Assembly (NCBI RefSeq): GCF_003989665.1
Contig: NZ_RZIJ01000010.1
Span: 62,001 to 126,000 of the forward strand
DNA from: Azospirillum doebereinerae
Lineage (GTDB): Bacteria > Pseudomonadota > Alphaproteobacteria > Azospirillales > Azospirillaceae
Direction of reading: 5' to 3'
Length of the DNA stretch: 64,000 nucleotides
Shown: positions 23,311-31,488 of the stretch, in pieces
Layout: each line of letters begins with the position of its first letter
Numbering within the stretch: position 1 is the stretch's first letter
The notes under the pieces: model-generated
Database searches by the model: none
Told to the model about the DNA's origin: nothing
Seen by the model: only the letters and a program-made list of their open reading frames with translations
Made by a program: the position numbers and the translations under genes

Positions 23311-25343
23311 AGCAGCGTCCGCAGCGCCTGACCGCGCGGCGTTGCCAGTTCGGGGTCGCGGTCCACCACCAGCTTGGCGTCGTCGCGCGCCACCGCCAGC
23401 AGATCGCCATGCACCGCCAGATCGGCCAGCCGGAACCCCGGCAGGCCCGACTGCCGCGTACCCAGCACCTCGCCGGCCCCGCGCAGCCGCAGATCCTCCT
23501 CGGCGATGACGAAGCCGTCCTCGGTGTCGCGGAGCGTCTTCAGCCGGGCGCGCGCCGTCTCGGTCAGGTGCGGGTCGAACAGCAGCAGGCAGCTCGACGG
23601 CTTCTCGCCGCGCCCGACCCGGCCGCGCAGCTGGTGGAGTTGGGCGAGGCCGAAGCGCTCGGCGTGCTCGATCACCATCACCGTCGCCTCGGGCACGTTG
23701 ACGCCGACCTCGATCACCGTGGTGGCGACCAGCACGTCCAGATCGCCGGCCGCGAAGGCAGCCATCACGGCGTCCTTGTCGGGACCGCGCATCTTGCCGT
23801 GGACCAGCCCGACGCGCTCCCCGAAGGTGGCGCGCAGGAAGGCGTGGCGCTCGGTCGCGGCGGCGAGGTCGGTCTGTTCCGATTCGTCCACCAGCGGGCA
23901 GACCCAATAGACCCGCGCGCCCTCCCCCACCTTGCGGTGGATGCCGTGGACGACCTCCTCCAGCCGGTCGAGCGCGATGGTGACGGTCTGCACCGGCTTG
24001 CGGCCCGCCGGCTTCTCGGTCAGACGCGACACGTCCATGTCGCCGTAGGCGGTCAGGGTCAGCGTGCGCGGGATCGGCGTCGCCGTCATCACCAGCACGT
24101 CCACCGCCCGCCCCTTGGCCGAGAGCTGCAAACGCTGGTGGACGCCGAAGCGGTGCTGCTCGTCGATCACCGCCAAGGCCAGATCCTTGAAGGCGACGTC
24201 CTCCTGGAACAGCGCGTGGGTGCCGACCAGCAATGGCAACTCACCGGACGCCAGCCGGTCGAGCACCGCCTGACGCGCCTTGCCCTTGTCCCGCCCGGTC
24301 AGCAGGCCGATCTCCACCCCCGCCGCCTTGCACAGCGGCGCGAGGCTCTCGGCGTGCTGGCGGGCGAGGATTTCGGTCGGCGCCATCAGCGCGGCCTGCG
24401 CGCCGGTCTCCACCGCGTTCAGCATCGCCATCAGGGCGACCACCGTCTTGCCGCTGCCGACGTCGCCCTGCAACAGGCGCAGCATCCGGCGTTCGGCCGC
24501 CATGTCGGTGTAAATCTCGGTGAGCGACTGGCTCTGCGACCCGGTCAGCGAGAAGGGCAAGGCGGCGAGCGCGGCCTGCCGCAGCGCCCCGTTCCCCTCG
24601 GTCGCCCGGCCGGCGAGGCGGCGCTGGCTGGCCCGCACCAGCATCAAGGCCAATTGGTTCGCCAGAAGCTCGTCATAGGCCAGCCGGCAGCGGATCGGCG
24701 AGGTGGCGGCGAGGTCGGCCTCGTCGTCCGGCGTGTGGGCGCGCTTCAGCGCGTCGGCCCAATCCGGCCATTGCCGGCGGGCGAGCCATGCCGGATCCTG
24801 CCATTCGGCAAGCGTCGGCACGTCGCCCAGCGCCGCGCGCACCGCCTTGCGCAGCGTCTTGGCCGGCAGCCCGGCGGTCATCGGGTAGACCGGCTCCACC
24901 GTTTCGATGTCGTCCTTCGATTCCAGCGGAACGACGGCGTCGGGATGGGTGATCTGCGGGGTGTCGTTGAACCATTCGACCTTGCCCGACACCACCATCG
25001 TGGTCCCGGCCGGAATCTGCTTGCTCAGCCAATCGCCCTTCACATGGAAGTAGATCAGCTCCAGCACGCCGCTGTCGTCGGTGCAACGGATGCGGTAGGG
25101 GTGGCGCGGATTCACGGGAGCGACGTGGGAATCGATCCGCACGGTCAGCGTCGCGATGCGGCCGTTCGGCGCCTCGGCGATCCTCGGCGAGAACCGGCGG
25201 TCGACGACCCCGCAGGGCAGATGCCACAACAGATCGACGACATGAGCGCCGGCCAGCTTTTCCACCAGCTTGCCCAGACGGGGGCCGAGACCGGGGAGCG
25301 CCGTGACCGGCTTGAACAGCGGGAAGAGGATGACTGGGCGCAC
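23262..25343 (-). CDS. recG: ATP-dependent DNA helicase RecG
   Basis: Branch-migration helicase that remodels stalled replication forks and Holliday junctions. With a GTG start at 25343 (residues MRPVILFPLF) the protein has 693 residues, the usual length. An N-terminal wedge/OB domain (TALPGLGPRLGKLVEKL, then PCGVVDRRFSP) is followed by the SF2 motor: Walker A LQGDVGSGKT, motif Ia APTEILARQH, DEQHRFGV (DExH box), TATPIPRTL and QLRGRVGRG. A methionine 13 codons upstream is possible. It is convergent with the DUF502 gene and shares 49 bases with it. The long non-coding region at 25344-26025 is upstream. Confidence 0.95.
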   Translation of the reverse strand: MRPVILFPLFKPVTALPGLGPRLGKLVEKLAGAHVVDLLWHLPCGVVDRRFSPRIAEAPNGRIATLTVRIDSHVAPVNPRHPYRIRCTDDSGVLELIYFHVKGDWLSKQIPAGTTMVVSGKVEWFNDTPQITHPDAVVPLESKDDIETVEPVYPMTAGLPAKTLRKAVRAALGDVPTLAEWQDPAWLARRQWPDWADALKRAHTPDDEADLAATSPIRCRLAYDELLANQLALMLVRASQRRLAGRATEGNGALRQAALAALPFSLTGSQSQSLTEIYTDMAAERRMLRLLQGDVGSGKTVVALMAMLNAVETGAQAALMAPTEILARQHAESLAPLCKAAGVEIGLLTGRDKGKARQAVLDRLASGELPLLVGTHALFQEDVAFKDLALAVIDEQHRFGVHQRLQLSAKGRAVDVLVMTATPIPRTLTLTAYGDMDVSRLTEKPAGRKPVQTVTIALDRLEEVVHGIHRKVGEGARVYWVCPLVDESEQTDLAAATERHAFLRATFGERVGLVHGKMRGPDKDAVMAAFAAGDLDVLVATTVIEVGVNVPEATVMVIEHAERFGLAQLHQLRGRVGRGEKPSSCLLLFDPHLTETARARLKTLRDTEDGFVIAEEDLRLRGAGEVLGTRQSGLPGFRLADLAVHGDLLAVARDDAKLVVDRDPELATPRGQALRTLLYLFERDAAAKTLRSG

Positions 25344-26025
25344 GGGCGGGATTTTCACGGGGGCAAGGGCTTGGGACCGCACCCAGAAAGCCGGTTGCCA
25401 CGCCTCTCGTCAAGGCCGCGCTGTACGGATCGGGAAAGGAGAAGGGTGGCGGAGCGCGCCGGGACCGGCGGTCACTGTGGGGGGCAACGATGGCCGCGAG
25501 AATGGCCACGCCGCGCTCCGCCGAGGAGGCCGTCCGGGGGGCTTGCGGGAGAAGCCGGACGGCCGTTTTCGGTGGCAGGGAACCACCGGAAGAGACGCAA
25601 ATGACAAACGCTTCAACAAGGCTTCAAGGACGGGACCGATCTTGGGGGATAACCGTCCCCGTCACACGACAAACAGTAGCGTCCGGCATGTGTCCCACGC
25701 CTGTCCGCACCATGAATTCGTTTTCATGAAACATTTTGCGGGCGGTTTGCCCCCATGCTGCGGCAACCCCATCAGCATTCAAGGCCAGTCATACATCTTC
25801 CGGCAAGTCTACAGGCCATGTCACAAGAACAAGCCACCGTCTGTCACAGACCAGGCAAGACAACTACCGCGCATACACACAATATCGAAAGTGGTAATTC
25901 CTATTCCCATGACGGATTAGATCGCATTTAATCTTCTTTTAACCGTGATGGTCGTTAATTGGGGCTGTCGGGAGGTTGAACCCGGCAGTGATACAGACCC
26001 CAACCCGAAGACAGGGAAGCCGACC
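25344..26025. other. 0.68-kb non-coding region upstream of recG
   Basis: Divergent intergenic region with no convincing gene on either strand; open frames here give unlikely protein sequences. Its first half is GC-rich and contains the hairpin at 25528-25568. The second half (about 25600-25980) is markedly more AT-rich than the rest of the window, with an inverted repeat CATGAA-N6-TTCATG at 25711-25728 and runs such as TTTAATCTTCTTTTAACC near 25927. It probably carries the promoters of recG and of the small gene at 26026, and could encode a small RNA. Confidence 0.5.
25528..25568 (+). terminator. Strong orphan terminator-like hairpin
   Basis: GGCCGTCCGG (25528-25537) and CCGGACGGCC (25555-25564) form a perfect 10-bp stem; an alternative inner stem GGCTT/AAGCC can also form. 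GTTTTC follows on the plus strand. No plus-strand gene ends before it (recG is on the other strand), so it may end a small RNA or readthrough transcript. Confidence 0.5.
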
Positions 26026-26268
26026 ATGTCCGCACCGATGATCGCCGATGAAGTCCGCACGGCCAGCCGCATCCACGCGCGCCTTCTGGATGGCTTCATC
26101 GCCATGACGGAACAGGAACTCGCCCGTCTCGCCCCCGGCTTCGCCGAGGAAAGCCTGCTGGAATCGCTGGAGCGTCTGCGCGCCGCGCGCAAGTCCTACG
26201 GCACCACCGCCGGTGTCGTCGTCGCCACCGTGACCGAGCCGGTCCTGGCCGCGTCCAACGCCGCCTGA
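26026..26268 (+). CDS. Small hypothetical protein (80 aa)
   Basis: An 80-residue, mostly helical, soluble-looking protein: SAPMIADEVRTASRIHARLLDGFIAMTEQELARLAPGF is followed by EESLLESLERLRAARKSYGTT and a more hydrophobic, Ala/Val-rich tail (VVVATVTEPVLAASNAA). No family recognised. AGGGAAG lies before the ATG; in-frame upstream ATGs at 25945 would add a segment unlike coding sequence. Codon use is typical of the genome, which supports a real gene. It is convergent with the DUF2934 gene. Confidence 0.55.
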   Translation: MSAPMIADEVRTASRIHARLLDGFIAMTEQELARLAPGFAEESLLESLERLRAARKSYGTTAGVVVATVTEPVLAASNAA

Positions 26269-26330
26269 TCGGGCGGCGCCGGTTTCAAGTTTCAGATCAT
26301 ACGCCTGCAGCGTCCTATGGAACCGGCCGT

Positions 26331-26615
26331 TCAGGCCGGTACCGTCTTCCGGGCGCGCGGCTTGCGCGCCTTGACCGGCGCCTCGGACACCACCGGCGCG
26401 ACCGGTTCGGCCTCCACCGCCTTCTTGGCCGATTTGCGCGGTGCCTTCACCGCCGGGGCCGCCGTTTCCGCGGGGATGCCGATGGGCGTGACCGTCGCCG
26501 CGACGTCGCGCTCGGCTTGCAGCCAATGGTCGCCGTCCTGACCATGCGGACAGCCTTGTTCCAACCAGATCGTGTAGGCGCGGTCCCGGATGCGCTGCTC
26601 GACGTCCACGCTCAT
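26331..26615 (-). CDS. DUF2934 domain protein
   Basis: A 94-residue protein. The first about 40 residues (VEQRIRDRAYTIWLEQGCPHGQDGDHWLQAERD) match the DUF2934 motif, a short helical module common in rhizobia and relatives, of unknown function. The remainder is Ala/Pro/Lys-rich with PRKSAKKAVEAEP and ARKPRARKTVPA, a basic low-complexity tail like those of nucleic-acid-associated proteins. AGGAG lies before the ATG at 26615. It follows mltG by 104 bases on the same strand but is probably a separate unit. Confidence 0.75.
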   Translation of the reverse strand: MSVDVEQRIRDRAYTIWLEQGCPHGQDGDHWLQAERDVAATVTPIGIPAETAAPAVKAPRKSAKKAVEAEPVAPVVSEAPVKARKPRARKTVPA

Positions 26616-26719
26616 GGCACTCTCCTTGGCTAGGGTCGCGTCGGTTTTGTTGCAGTGCAAAGACTGCCGAAGCCTGACGGCTCCCGCAACCGGGCGAAAC
26701 GTTATCGGCAATTCGGCCG

Positions 26720-27727
26720 TCAATCGGCCGAGGTTTCGCCGTGGCCGCCCGTTTTGCTCTGCTGGAATTCCCGCCACTTCGCAACGTTCCGGTTGTGGTC
26801 GGGAAGAGTCTTCGCGAAGACATGGCCGCCGGTGCCGTCGGCGACGAAATACAGGAACTCGTGCTTCTCCGGTTTCGCAACCGCTTGGAGCGAGGCCTTG
26901 CCGGGGTTCGCGATGGGACCCGGCGGCAAACCGGTGATTTGATAGGTGTTGTAGGGCGACTCGAACTTCCAGTCGTTGCGGGTCAAGGCCCGCCCCAGTT
27001 CGCCCTCGCCGCCGGTCAGCGCGTAGATCACCGTCGGGTCGGATTGCAGCTTCATGTCGGCTTCCAGCCGGTTGATGAAGACACCGGCCACCTTGGCGCG
27101 CTCCGCCGCGATGCCGGTCTCCTTCTCGACGATGGAGGCCAGCGTCAGGATCTGCTGCGCCGTCTCGAACGGCAGCCCTTCGTCCCGGTTCTTCCACACC
27201 TCGGCCAGAGCCTGGGTCATGGAGGTGCGCATGCGCTCGACCAGCGCCGCGCGCCCGTCGCCATAGGCGTAATGGTAGGTTTCCGGAAGCAGCGTCCCAT
27301 CCTTCGGAACGGCGGCCACTTGACCGGTCAGCGCCGGCTCCTTGTCGAGCAGGGCGACGACTTGGGCCGAGGTCAGCCCCTCCGGCACGGTGAAGCGCCG
27401 GACCACGGTGCGCCCTTGGCGCATCTGCTCCAGCACCGCTTCCATGCTGATGGCGGCGGGAAACAGATACTCGCCCGCCTTCAGGTCGCGGACGTTGCCC
27501 ATCAGCTTCGCCCCGGCGGCGAACAGCAGCGGCGACTCGATGACGCCCGCGTCACCCAGCGTGATGGCGATGGCCTCGATCCCGCTGCCGCGCGGGATGA
27601 CGACCGTCTCGGCGTGTTCGAGCGGTCCGGGAGCCACGACGCGCGAGGCTCCCCAGTACCCGACTCCAGCGGCGGCGGCGCTGACGACGACCAGCACCCC
27701 CGCGATGATCCGGAGGCCCCAGCCCAT
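26720..27727 (-). CDS. mltG: Endolytic murein transglycosylase
   Basis: A 335-residue YceG-like protein with one N-terminal transmembrane helix (GLRIIAGVLVVVSAAAAGVGYWG), a LysM-like subdomain (VVIPRGSGIEAIAITLGDAGVI) and the YceG catalytic domain, with the catalytic Glu in LASIVEKETG, GVFINRLEADMKLQSDPTVIYAL and YNTYQITGLPPGPIANPG. It cuts nascent glycan strands and sets their length. It lies 5 bases after fabF, the conserved fabF-mltG order. Confidence 0.95.
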   Translation of the reverse strand: MGWGLRIIAGVLVVVSAAAAGVGYWGASRVVAPGPLEHAETVVIPRGSGIEAIAITLGDAGVIESPLLFAAGAKLMGNVRDLKAGEYLFPAAISMEAVLEQMRQGRTVVRRFTVPEGLTSAQVVALLDKEPALTGQVAAVPKDGTLLPETYHYAYGDGRAALVERMRTSMTQALAEVWKNRDEGLPFETAQQILTLASIVEKETGIAAERAKVAGVFINRLEADMKLQSDPTVIYALTGGEGELGRALTRNDWKFESPYNTYQITGLPPGPIANPGKASLQAVAKPEKHEFLYFVADGTGGHVFAKTLPDHNRNVAKWREFQQSKTGGHGETSAD

Positions 27728-27732
27728 CGCGC

Positions 27733-28995
27733 TTACGCGAACTCCTTGAAGACCAGCGACGCGTTGGTGCCGCCGAAGCCGAAGGAGTTGGAGAGCGCGG
27801 CGCGCACCCGGCGTTCCTGGGCCACCTTCGGCACCAGATTGACGCCCAGGCAGCTTTCCGAGGGGTTTTCCAGGTTCAGCGTCGGCGGGACGACGCCGTG
27901 GTTGATCGACTTGATCGAGTAGATCGCCTCGACCGCGCCGGCCGCGCCCAGCAGATGGCCGATGGCCGATTTGGTGGAGGACATGGCGAGCTTGTCCATG
28001 TCGGCGCCGAACAGGCGCTTGGCGGCGCCCAGTTCGATCTCGTCGCCCAGCGGCGTGGAGGTGCCGTGCGCGTTGAGGTAGTCGATGTCGCCGGTGGACA
28101 GGCCCGACCGCTTCAGCGCCGCGCTCATCGCGCGGAAACCGCCGTTGCCGTCCTCCGCCGGGGCGGAGATGTGGTGGGCGTCGCCCGACAGGCCGTAACC
28201 GACGATCTCGGCGTAGATGGTGGCGCCACGGCGCTTGGCGTGCTCAAGCTCCTCGAGCACGACGACGCCGGCGCCCTCGCCCATCACGAAGCCGTCGCGG
28301 TCCTTGTCGTAGGGACGCGAGGCCTTCTCGGGCGTGTCGTTGAAGTTGGTGGACAGCGCGCGCATGGCGGCGAAGCCGGCCATGCCGAGGCGGTGGACCG
28401 CGCCCTCGGTGCCGCCCGCGACCATGACGTCGGCGTCTTCCCACATGATCAGCCGCGCGGCGTCGCCGATGGCGTGCGCGCCGGTCGAACAGGCGGTCAC
28501 CACCGCGTGGTTCGGTCCCTTGAAGCCGTACTGGATCGAAATATGGCCCGAGGCCAGATTGATCAGGCAGGACGGGATGAAGAAGGGCGACAGGCGTCGC
28601 GGCCCCTTCTCGTGCATGGTGATGGCGCCGGCGGCGATGCCGGGCAGGCCACCGATGCCGGACCCGACCATGACGCCGGTGCGCTCGCGCTCCTCGTCGG
28701 TCTGCGGGACCCAGCCGGAATCCTTGATGGCGTCCTGGGCGGCGGCGATCGCGTAGAGGATGAAGTCATCCATCTTGCGCTGATCCTTGACCGGCACGTA
28801 GGCGTCGGGGTTGAAGTCCCCCTCGCCGGTGCCGCGCGGGATCTGGCCGGCCACCTTGGCGGGCAGGTCCGAAACGTCGAAGCCCGTGATCGCGCGGATT
28901 CCCGATTGACCGGCAACCAGCCGCTCCCAGTTCAGCGCGTGGCCGACGCCCAACGGCGTGACCAGACCGAGGCCGGTGACGACAACACGTCTCAT
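27733..28995 (-). CDS. fabF: 3-oxoacyl-ACP synthase II
   Basis: Condensing enzyme elongating acyl chains on ACP. The 420-residue protein starts MRRVVVTGLGLVTPLG and contains the nucleophile Cys in TACSTGAHAIGDA, the two His sites in NAHGTSTPLGD and KSAIGHLLGAAGAVEA, and the C-terminal NSFGFGGTNASLV. The ATG at 28995 is the family start. It lies after acpP, with a GGCCAGGC/GCCTGGCC hairpin (29036-29067) in the 97-base gap that may reduce readthrough from the highly expressed acpP. Confidence 0.96.
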   Translation of the reverse strand: MRRVVVTGLGLVTPLGVGHALNWERLVAGQSGIRAITGFDVSDLPAKVAGQIPRGTGEGDFNPDAYVPVKDQRKMDDFILYAIAAAQDAIKDSGWVPQTDEERERTGVMVGSGIGGLPGIAAGAITMHEKGPRRLSPFFIPSCLINLASGHISIQYGFKGPNHAVVTACSTGAHAIGDAARLIMWEDADVMVAGGTEGAVHRLGMAGFAAMRALSTNFNDTPEKASRPYDKDRDGFVMGEGAGVVVLEELEHAKRRGATIYAEIVGYGLSGDAHHISAPAEDGNGGFRAMSAALKRSGLSTGDIDYLNAHGTSTPLGDEIELGAAKRLFGADMDKLAMSSTKSAIGHLLGAAGAVEAIYSIKSINHGVVPPTLNLENPSESCLGVNLVPKVAQERRVRAALSNSFGFGGTNASLVFKEFA

Positions 28996-29035
28996 GAGGC
29001 TGTTCCTTGACCCTTGCCCATAGAAATTCGTCGAC

Positions 29036-29067
29036 GGCCAGGCCACCGCGTCGCGGATCGCCTGGCC
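29036..29067 (-). other. Hairpin between acpP and fabF
   Basis: GGCCAGGC (29036-29043) and GCCTGGCC (29060-29067) form a perfect 8-bp stem with a 16-base loop. On the minus strand a weak ATTTCT tract follows about 10 bases later. It could be a partial terminator or processing site separating abundant acpP mRNA from fabF. Confidence 0.45.
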
Positions 29068-29092
29068 CTCGGGAAACGCTGGACGACCGCGA

Positions 29093-29335
29093 TCAGGCGG
29101 CCGAGGCGTTCGCCTTGATGAAGTCGATGGCGTCCTTCACCGACAGGATCTTCTCCGCGGCGTCGTCAGGGATTTCGACCCCGAACTCTTCCTCGAAGGC
29201 CATGACCAGCTCGACGGTGTCGAGGCTGTCAGCGCCCAGATCGTCGATGAAGGAGGCGTTCTCCACCACCTTCGACTCCTCGACACCCAGGTGGTCCACA
29301 ACGATCTTCTTCACGCGCTCGGCGATGTCGCTCAT
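29093..29335 (-). CDS. acpP: Acyl carrier protein
   Basis: An 80-residue acidic four-helix carrier. Ser37 in [11 protein letters not shown] is the 4'-phosphopantetheine site. Helix [16 protein letters not shown] and helix III region [15 protein letters not shown] are standard. It shuttles acyl intermediates between FabD, FabF and FabG, all encoded alongside. The 170-base gap from fabG probably holds its own promoter. Confidence 0.97.
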   Translation of the reverse strand: MSDIAERVKKIVVDHLGVEESKVVENASFIDDLGADSLDTVELVMAFEEEFGVEIPDDAAEKILSVKDAIDFIKANASAA

Positions 29336-29492
29336 CTTTTAAGACCTTCCAATCCTTGAAACCGCTCGGGATAATCCGGTCGGAGCAACACGCGAAGAAC
29401 GTGCCGTCCTGCCGCGAAAAGCCCCGTCCGATAACACATTTCCGCAGCCTTGACCAGCGCCCGCGGGGGCCGGGGACTGCGAAGCTTCACAA

Positions 29493-29507
29493 GAGGCGCG
29501 ACGCCTC
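29493..29507 (-). other. Short hairpin at the end of fabG
   Basis: GAGGCG and CGCCTC form a 6-bp stem with a 3-base loop, overlapping the fabG stop codon. The minus strand continues TTGTG rather than a T-run. It may be a weak terminator ahead of the separately expressed acpP. Confidence 0.3.
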
Positions 29508-30243
29508 AGATCATGGCCATGCCGCCGTTGATGTGCAGCGTCTGGCCCGTGACGTAGGCGGCCTCTTCGCTCGCGAGGTACACGACCCCGGCGGCGATCT
29601 CCCCCGGCTCGCCCATGCGGGCGGCCGGGATGGCGGGGAGCAGCTTCTGCTTCTGCTCGTCGTTCAGGGCGTCGGTCATCGCCGTGGTGATGAACCCCGG
29701 CGCGACGCAGTTGACGGTGATGTTGCGCGAGGCCAGCTCGGCGGCAAGGGCCTTCGACATGCCGATCAGCCCGGCCTTCGAGGCGGCGTAGTTCGCCTGC
29801 CCCGGATTGCCGGTGACGCCGACCACCGACGTGATGTTGACGATGCGGCCCCAGCGGCGCTTCATCATGCCGCGCATGGCGGCCCGCGACAGGCGGAAGG
29901 CCGCCGTCAGGTTCACGTCGAGGACCGCCTGCCAGTCGTCGTCCTTCATGCGCATGGCGAGCTGGTCGCGCGTCAGCCCGGCGTTGTTCACCAGGATGTC
30001 GATCTTGCCCAGCGCCGCCTCGGCGTCCTTGGCGAGCTGCTCGGTCGAGGCCGCCTCGGCGAGGTTGCCCGGCACCACGAAGGCGCGCTCGCCCAGATCG
30101 GCGGCCAGGGCCTCCAGCGGAGGAACGCGGGTGCCCGACAGCGCAACGGTGGCGCCCTGCGCGTGGAGGGCGCGGGCGATGGACGCGCCGATGCCGCCGG
30201 ACGCGCCGGTGACGAGGGCCGACTTGCCGGTCAGGTCGAACAT
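29506..30243 (-). CDS. fabG: 3-oxoacyl-ACP reductase
   Basis: A 245-residue short-chain dehydrogenase that reduces 3-oxoacyl-ACP with NADPH. The cofactor motif TGASGGIG, the NNAG motif and the catalytic set Ser, Tyr, Lys in NITSVVGVTG and NYAASKAG are present, and PGFITTAMT and a C-terminal GQTLHINGGMAMI are typical of FabG. The ATG at 30243 lies 11 bases after the fabD stop, indicating one transcript with fabD. Confidence 0.96.
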   Translation of the reverse strand: MFDLTGKSALVTGASGGIGASIARALHAQGATVALSGTRVPPLEALAADLGERAFVVPGNLAEAASTEQLAKDAEAALGKIDILVNNAGLTRDQLAMRMKDDDWQAVLDVNLTAAFRLSRAAMRGMMKRRWGRIVNITSVVGVTGNPGQANYAASKAGLIGMSKALAAELASRNITVNCVAPGFITTAMTDALNDEQKQKLLPAIPAARMGEPGEIAAGVVYLASEEAAYVTGQTLHINGGMAMI

Positions 30244-30254
30244 GGGATGGGGCC

Positions 30255-31196
30255 TCACAGGGTCTTCAGGAACGACTCGACGTCCGCCGGCGTGCCGACC
30301 GACGACGCGGAGAGTTCCTTGTCGATGCGCTTGGTCAGGCCGGCCAGCACCTTGCCGGAACCGATCTCCACCAGCGTCGTCACGCCCTGCTCCTTCATGA
30401 ACAGGACGCTCTCGCGCCAGCGGACCATGCCGGTCACCTGCTCGACCAGCAGCTTGCGGATCGCGTTGGGGTCCGACACGGCGGATGCGGTGACGTTGGC
30501 GATCACCGGCACGACCGGCGCCGAAATGGTGACGGCGGCCAGCGCCTCGGCCATCGCGTCGGCGGCGGGCTGCATCAGCGAGCAATGGAAGGGCGCGGAA
30601 ACCGGCAGGCGGACGGAGCGCTTCAGCCCCCGCTCGGCGGCCAGCGCGATGGCGCGGTCGATGGCGTCGGCGCTGCCGGAGATCACCACCTGACCGGCGG
30701 AATTGTCGTTGGCGACCGAGCACACCTCGCCCTGCGCGGCGTCGGCGGCGATCGCCTGGGCCTGCTCGGGGTCGGCGCCCAGCAGGGCCGCCATGCCGCC
30801 CTTGCCGACCGGAACCGCCTTCTGCATGGCCTGACCGCGCTTCTTCAACAGGCGCGCGGTGTCGGCCAGGGTGAAGGCTCCGGCGGCGCAGAGCGCCGAA
30901 TACTCGCCCAGCGAATGGCCGGCGACGAAGGAGGCGTGCTTGGCGAGATCGACCCCGCCCTCGCTTTCCAGGACGCGCAGCACGGCGACGCTGACCGCCA
31001 TCAGGGCGGGCTGGGCGTTCTCGGTCAGGGTCAGGTCGGCCTCGGGGCCTTCGACCATCAGGCGCGACAGCCGCTGGTTCAGCGCGTCGTCGACCTCTTC
31101 GAAGGTGCGGCGCGCGACTTCGAACGCTTCGGCGAGTTCGCGGCCCATGCCGACGGCTTGGCTGCCCTGCCCCGGAAAGACGAACGCCCTGGTCAT
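30255..31196 (-). CDS. fabD: Malonyl-CoA:ACP transacylase
   Basis: A 313-residue enzyme loading malonyl units on ACP. It begins with FVFPGQGSQAVGMG, has the nucleophile Ser in AGHSLGEYSAL and the catalytic His in SAPFHCSLM, and the oxyanion Gln in the GQGSQ loop. First gene of the fabD-fabG-acpP-fabF-mltG cluster. A good candidate promoter is found at 31262-31289. Confidence 0.96.
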   Translation of the reverse strand: MTRAFVFPGQGSQAVGMGRELAEAFEVARRTFEEVDDALNQRLSRLMVEGPEADLTLTENAQPALMAVSVAVLRVLESEGGVDLAKHASFVAGHSLGEYSALCAAGAFTLADTARLLKKRGQAMQKAVPVGKGGMAALLGADPEQAQAIAADAAQGEVCSVANDNSAGQVVISGSADAIDRAIALAAERGLKRSVRLPVSAPFHCSLMQPAADAMAEALAAVTISAPVVPVIANVTASAVSDPNAIRKLLVEQVTGMVRWRESVLFMKEQGVTTLVEIGSGKVLAGLTKRIDKELSASSVGTPADVESFLKTL

Positions 31197-31261
31197 GCTG
31201 TGTATGAAGCCCTGATGAAAGCGCCCCGCCCTATCGCGGCGGCACCGTGGATTGGGCGACA

Positions 31262-31289
31262 GTCATACCCTCACTTTTGGGCAAGTCAA
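31262..31289 (-). promoter_or_regulatory. Candidate sigma-70 promoter of the fab cluster
   Basis: On the minus strand TTGACT (31284-31289) and TATGAC (31262-31267) are separated by 16 bases, about 65 bases upstream of the fabD start. This is one of the better promoter matches in the window. Confidence 0.55.
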
Positions 31290-31442
31290 GCGACGCGCGA
31301 TGATGAAACCGCCAACCGGTCGATAAAATGCACCCGATCCAGGCAAAAGCCACACGAACAGCCGTTTCGACTCCGGCGTTGTTCGTGGGTCCGGGCCGTT
31401 CGAATCTTGCTCTGTTCATAAGCTGTGCCGTGAGACCGGCGG

Positions 31443-31480
31443 CAAAATGGCGGAGACCGCAAGGGATCGCGGTCTCCGCC
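31443..31480 (-). terminator. Rho-independent terminator of the acyltransferase gene
   Basis: GGCGGAGACCGC (31449-31460) and GCGGTCTCCGCC (31469-31480) form a perfect 12-bp stem with an 8-base loop. It begins 9 bases after the acyltransferase stop codon, and the minus strand continues ATTTTG. It separates this gene from fabD. Confidence 0.8.
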
Positions 31481-31488
31481 CCTGGCGC

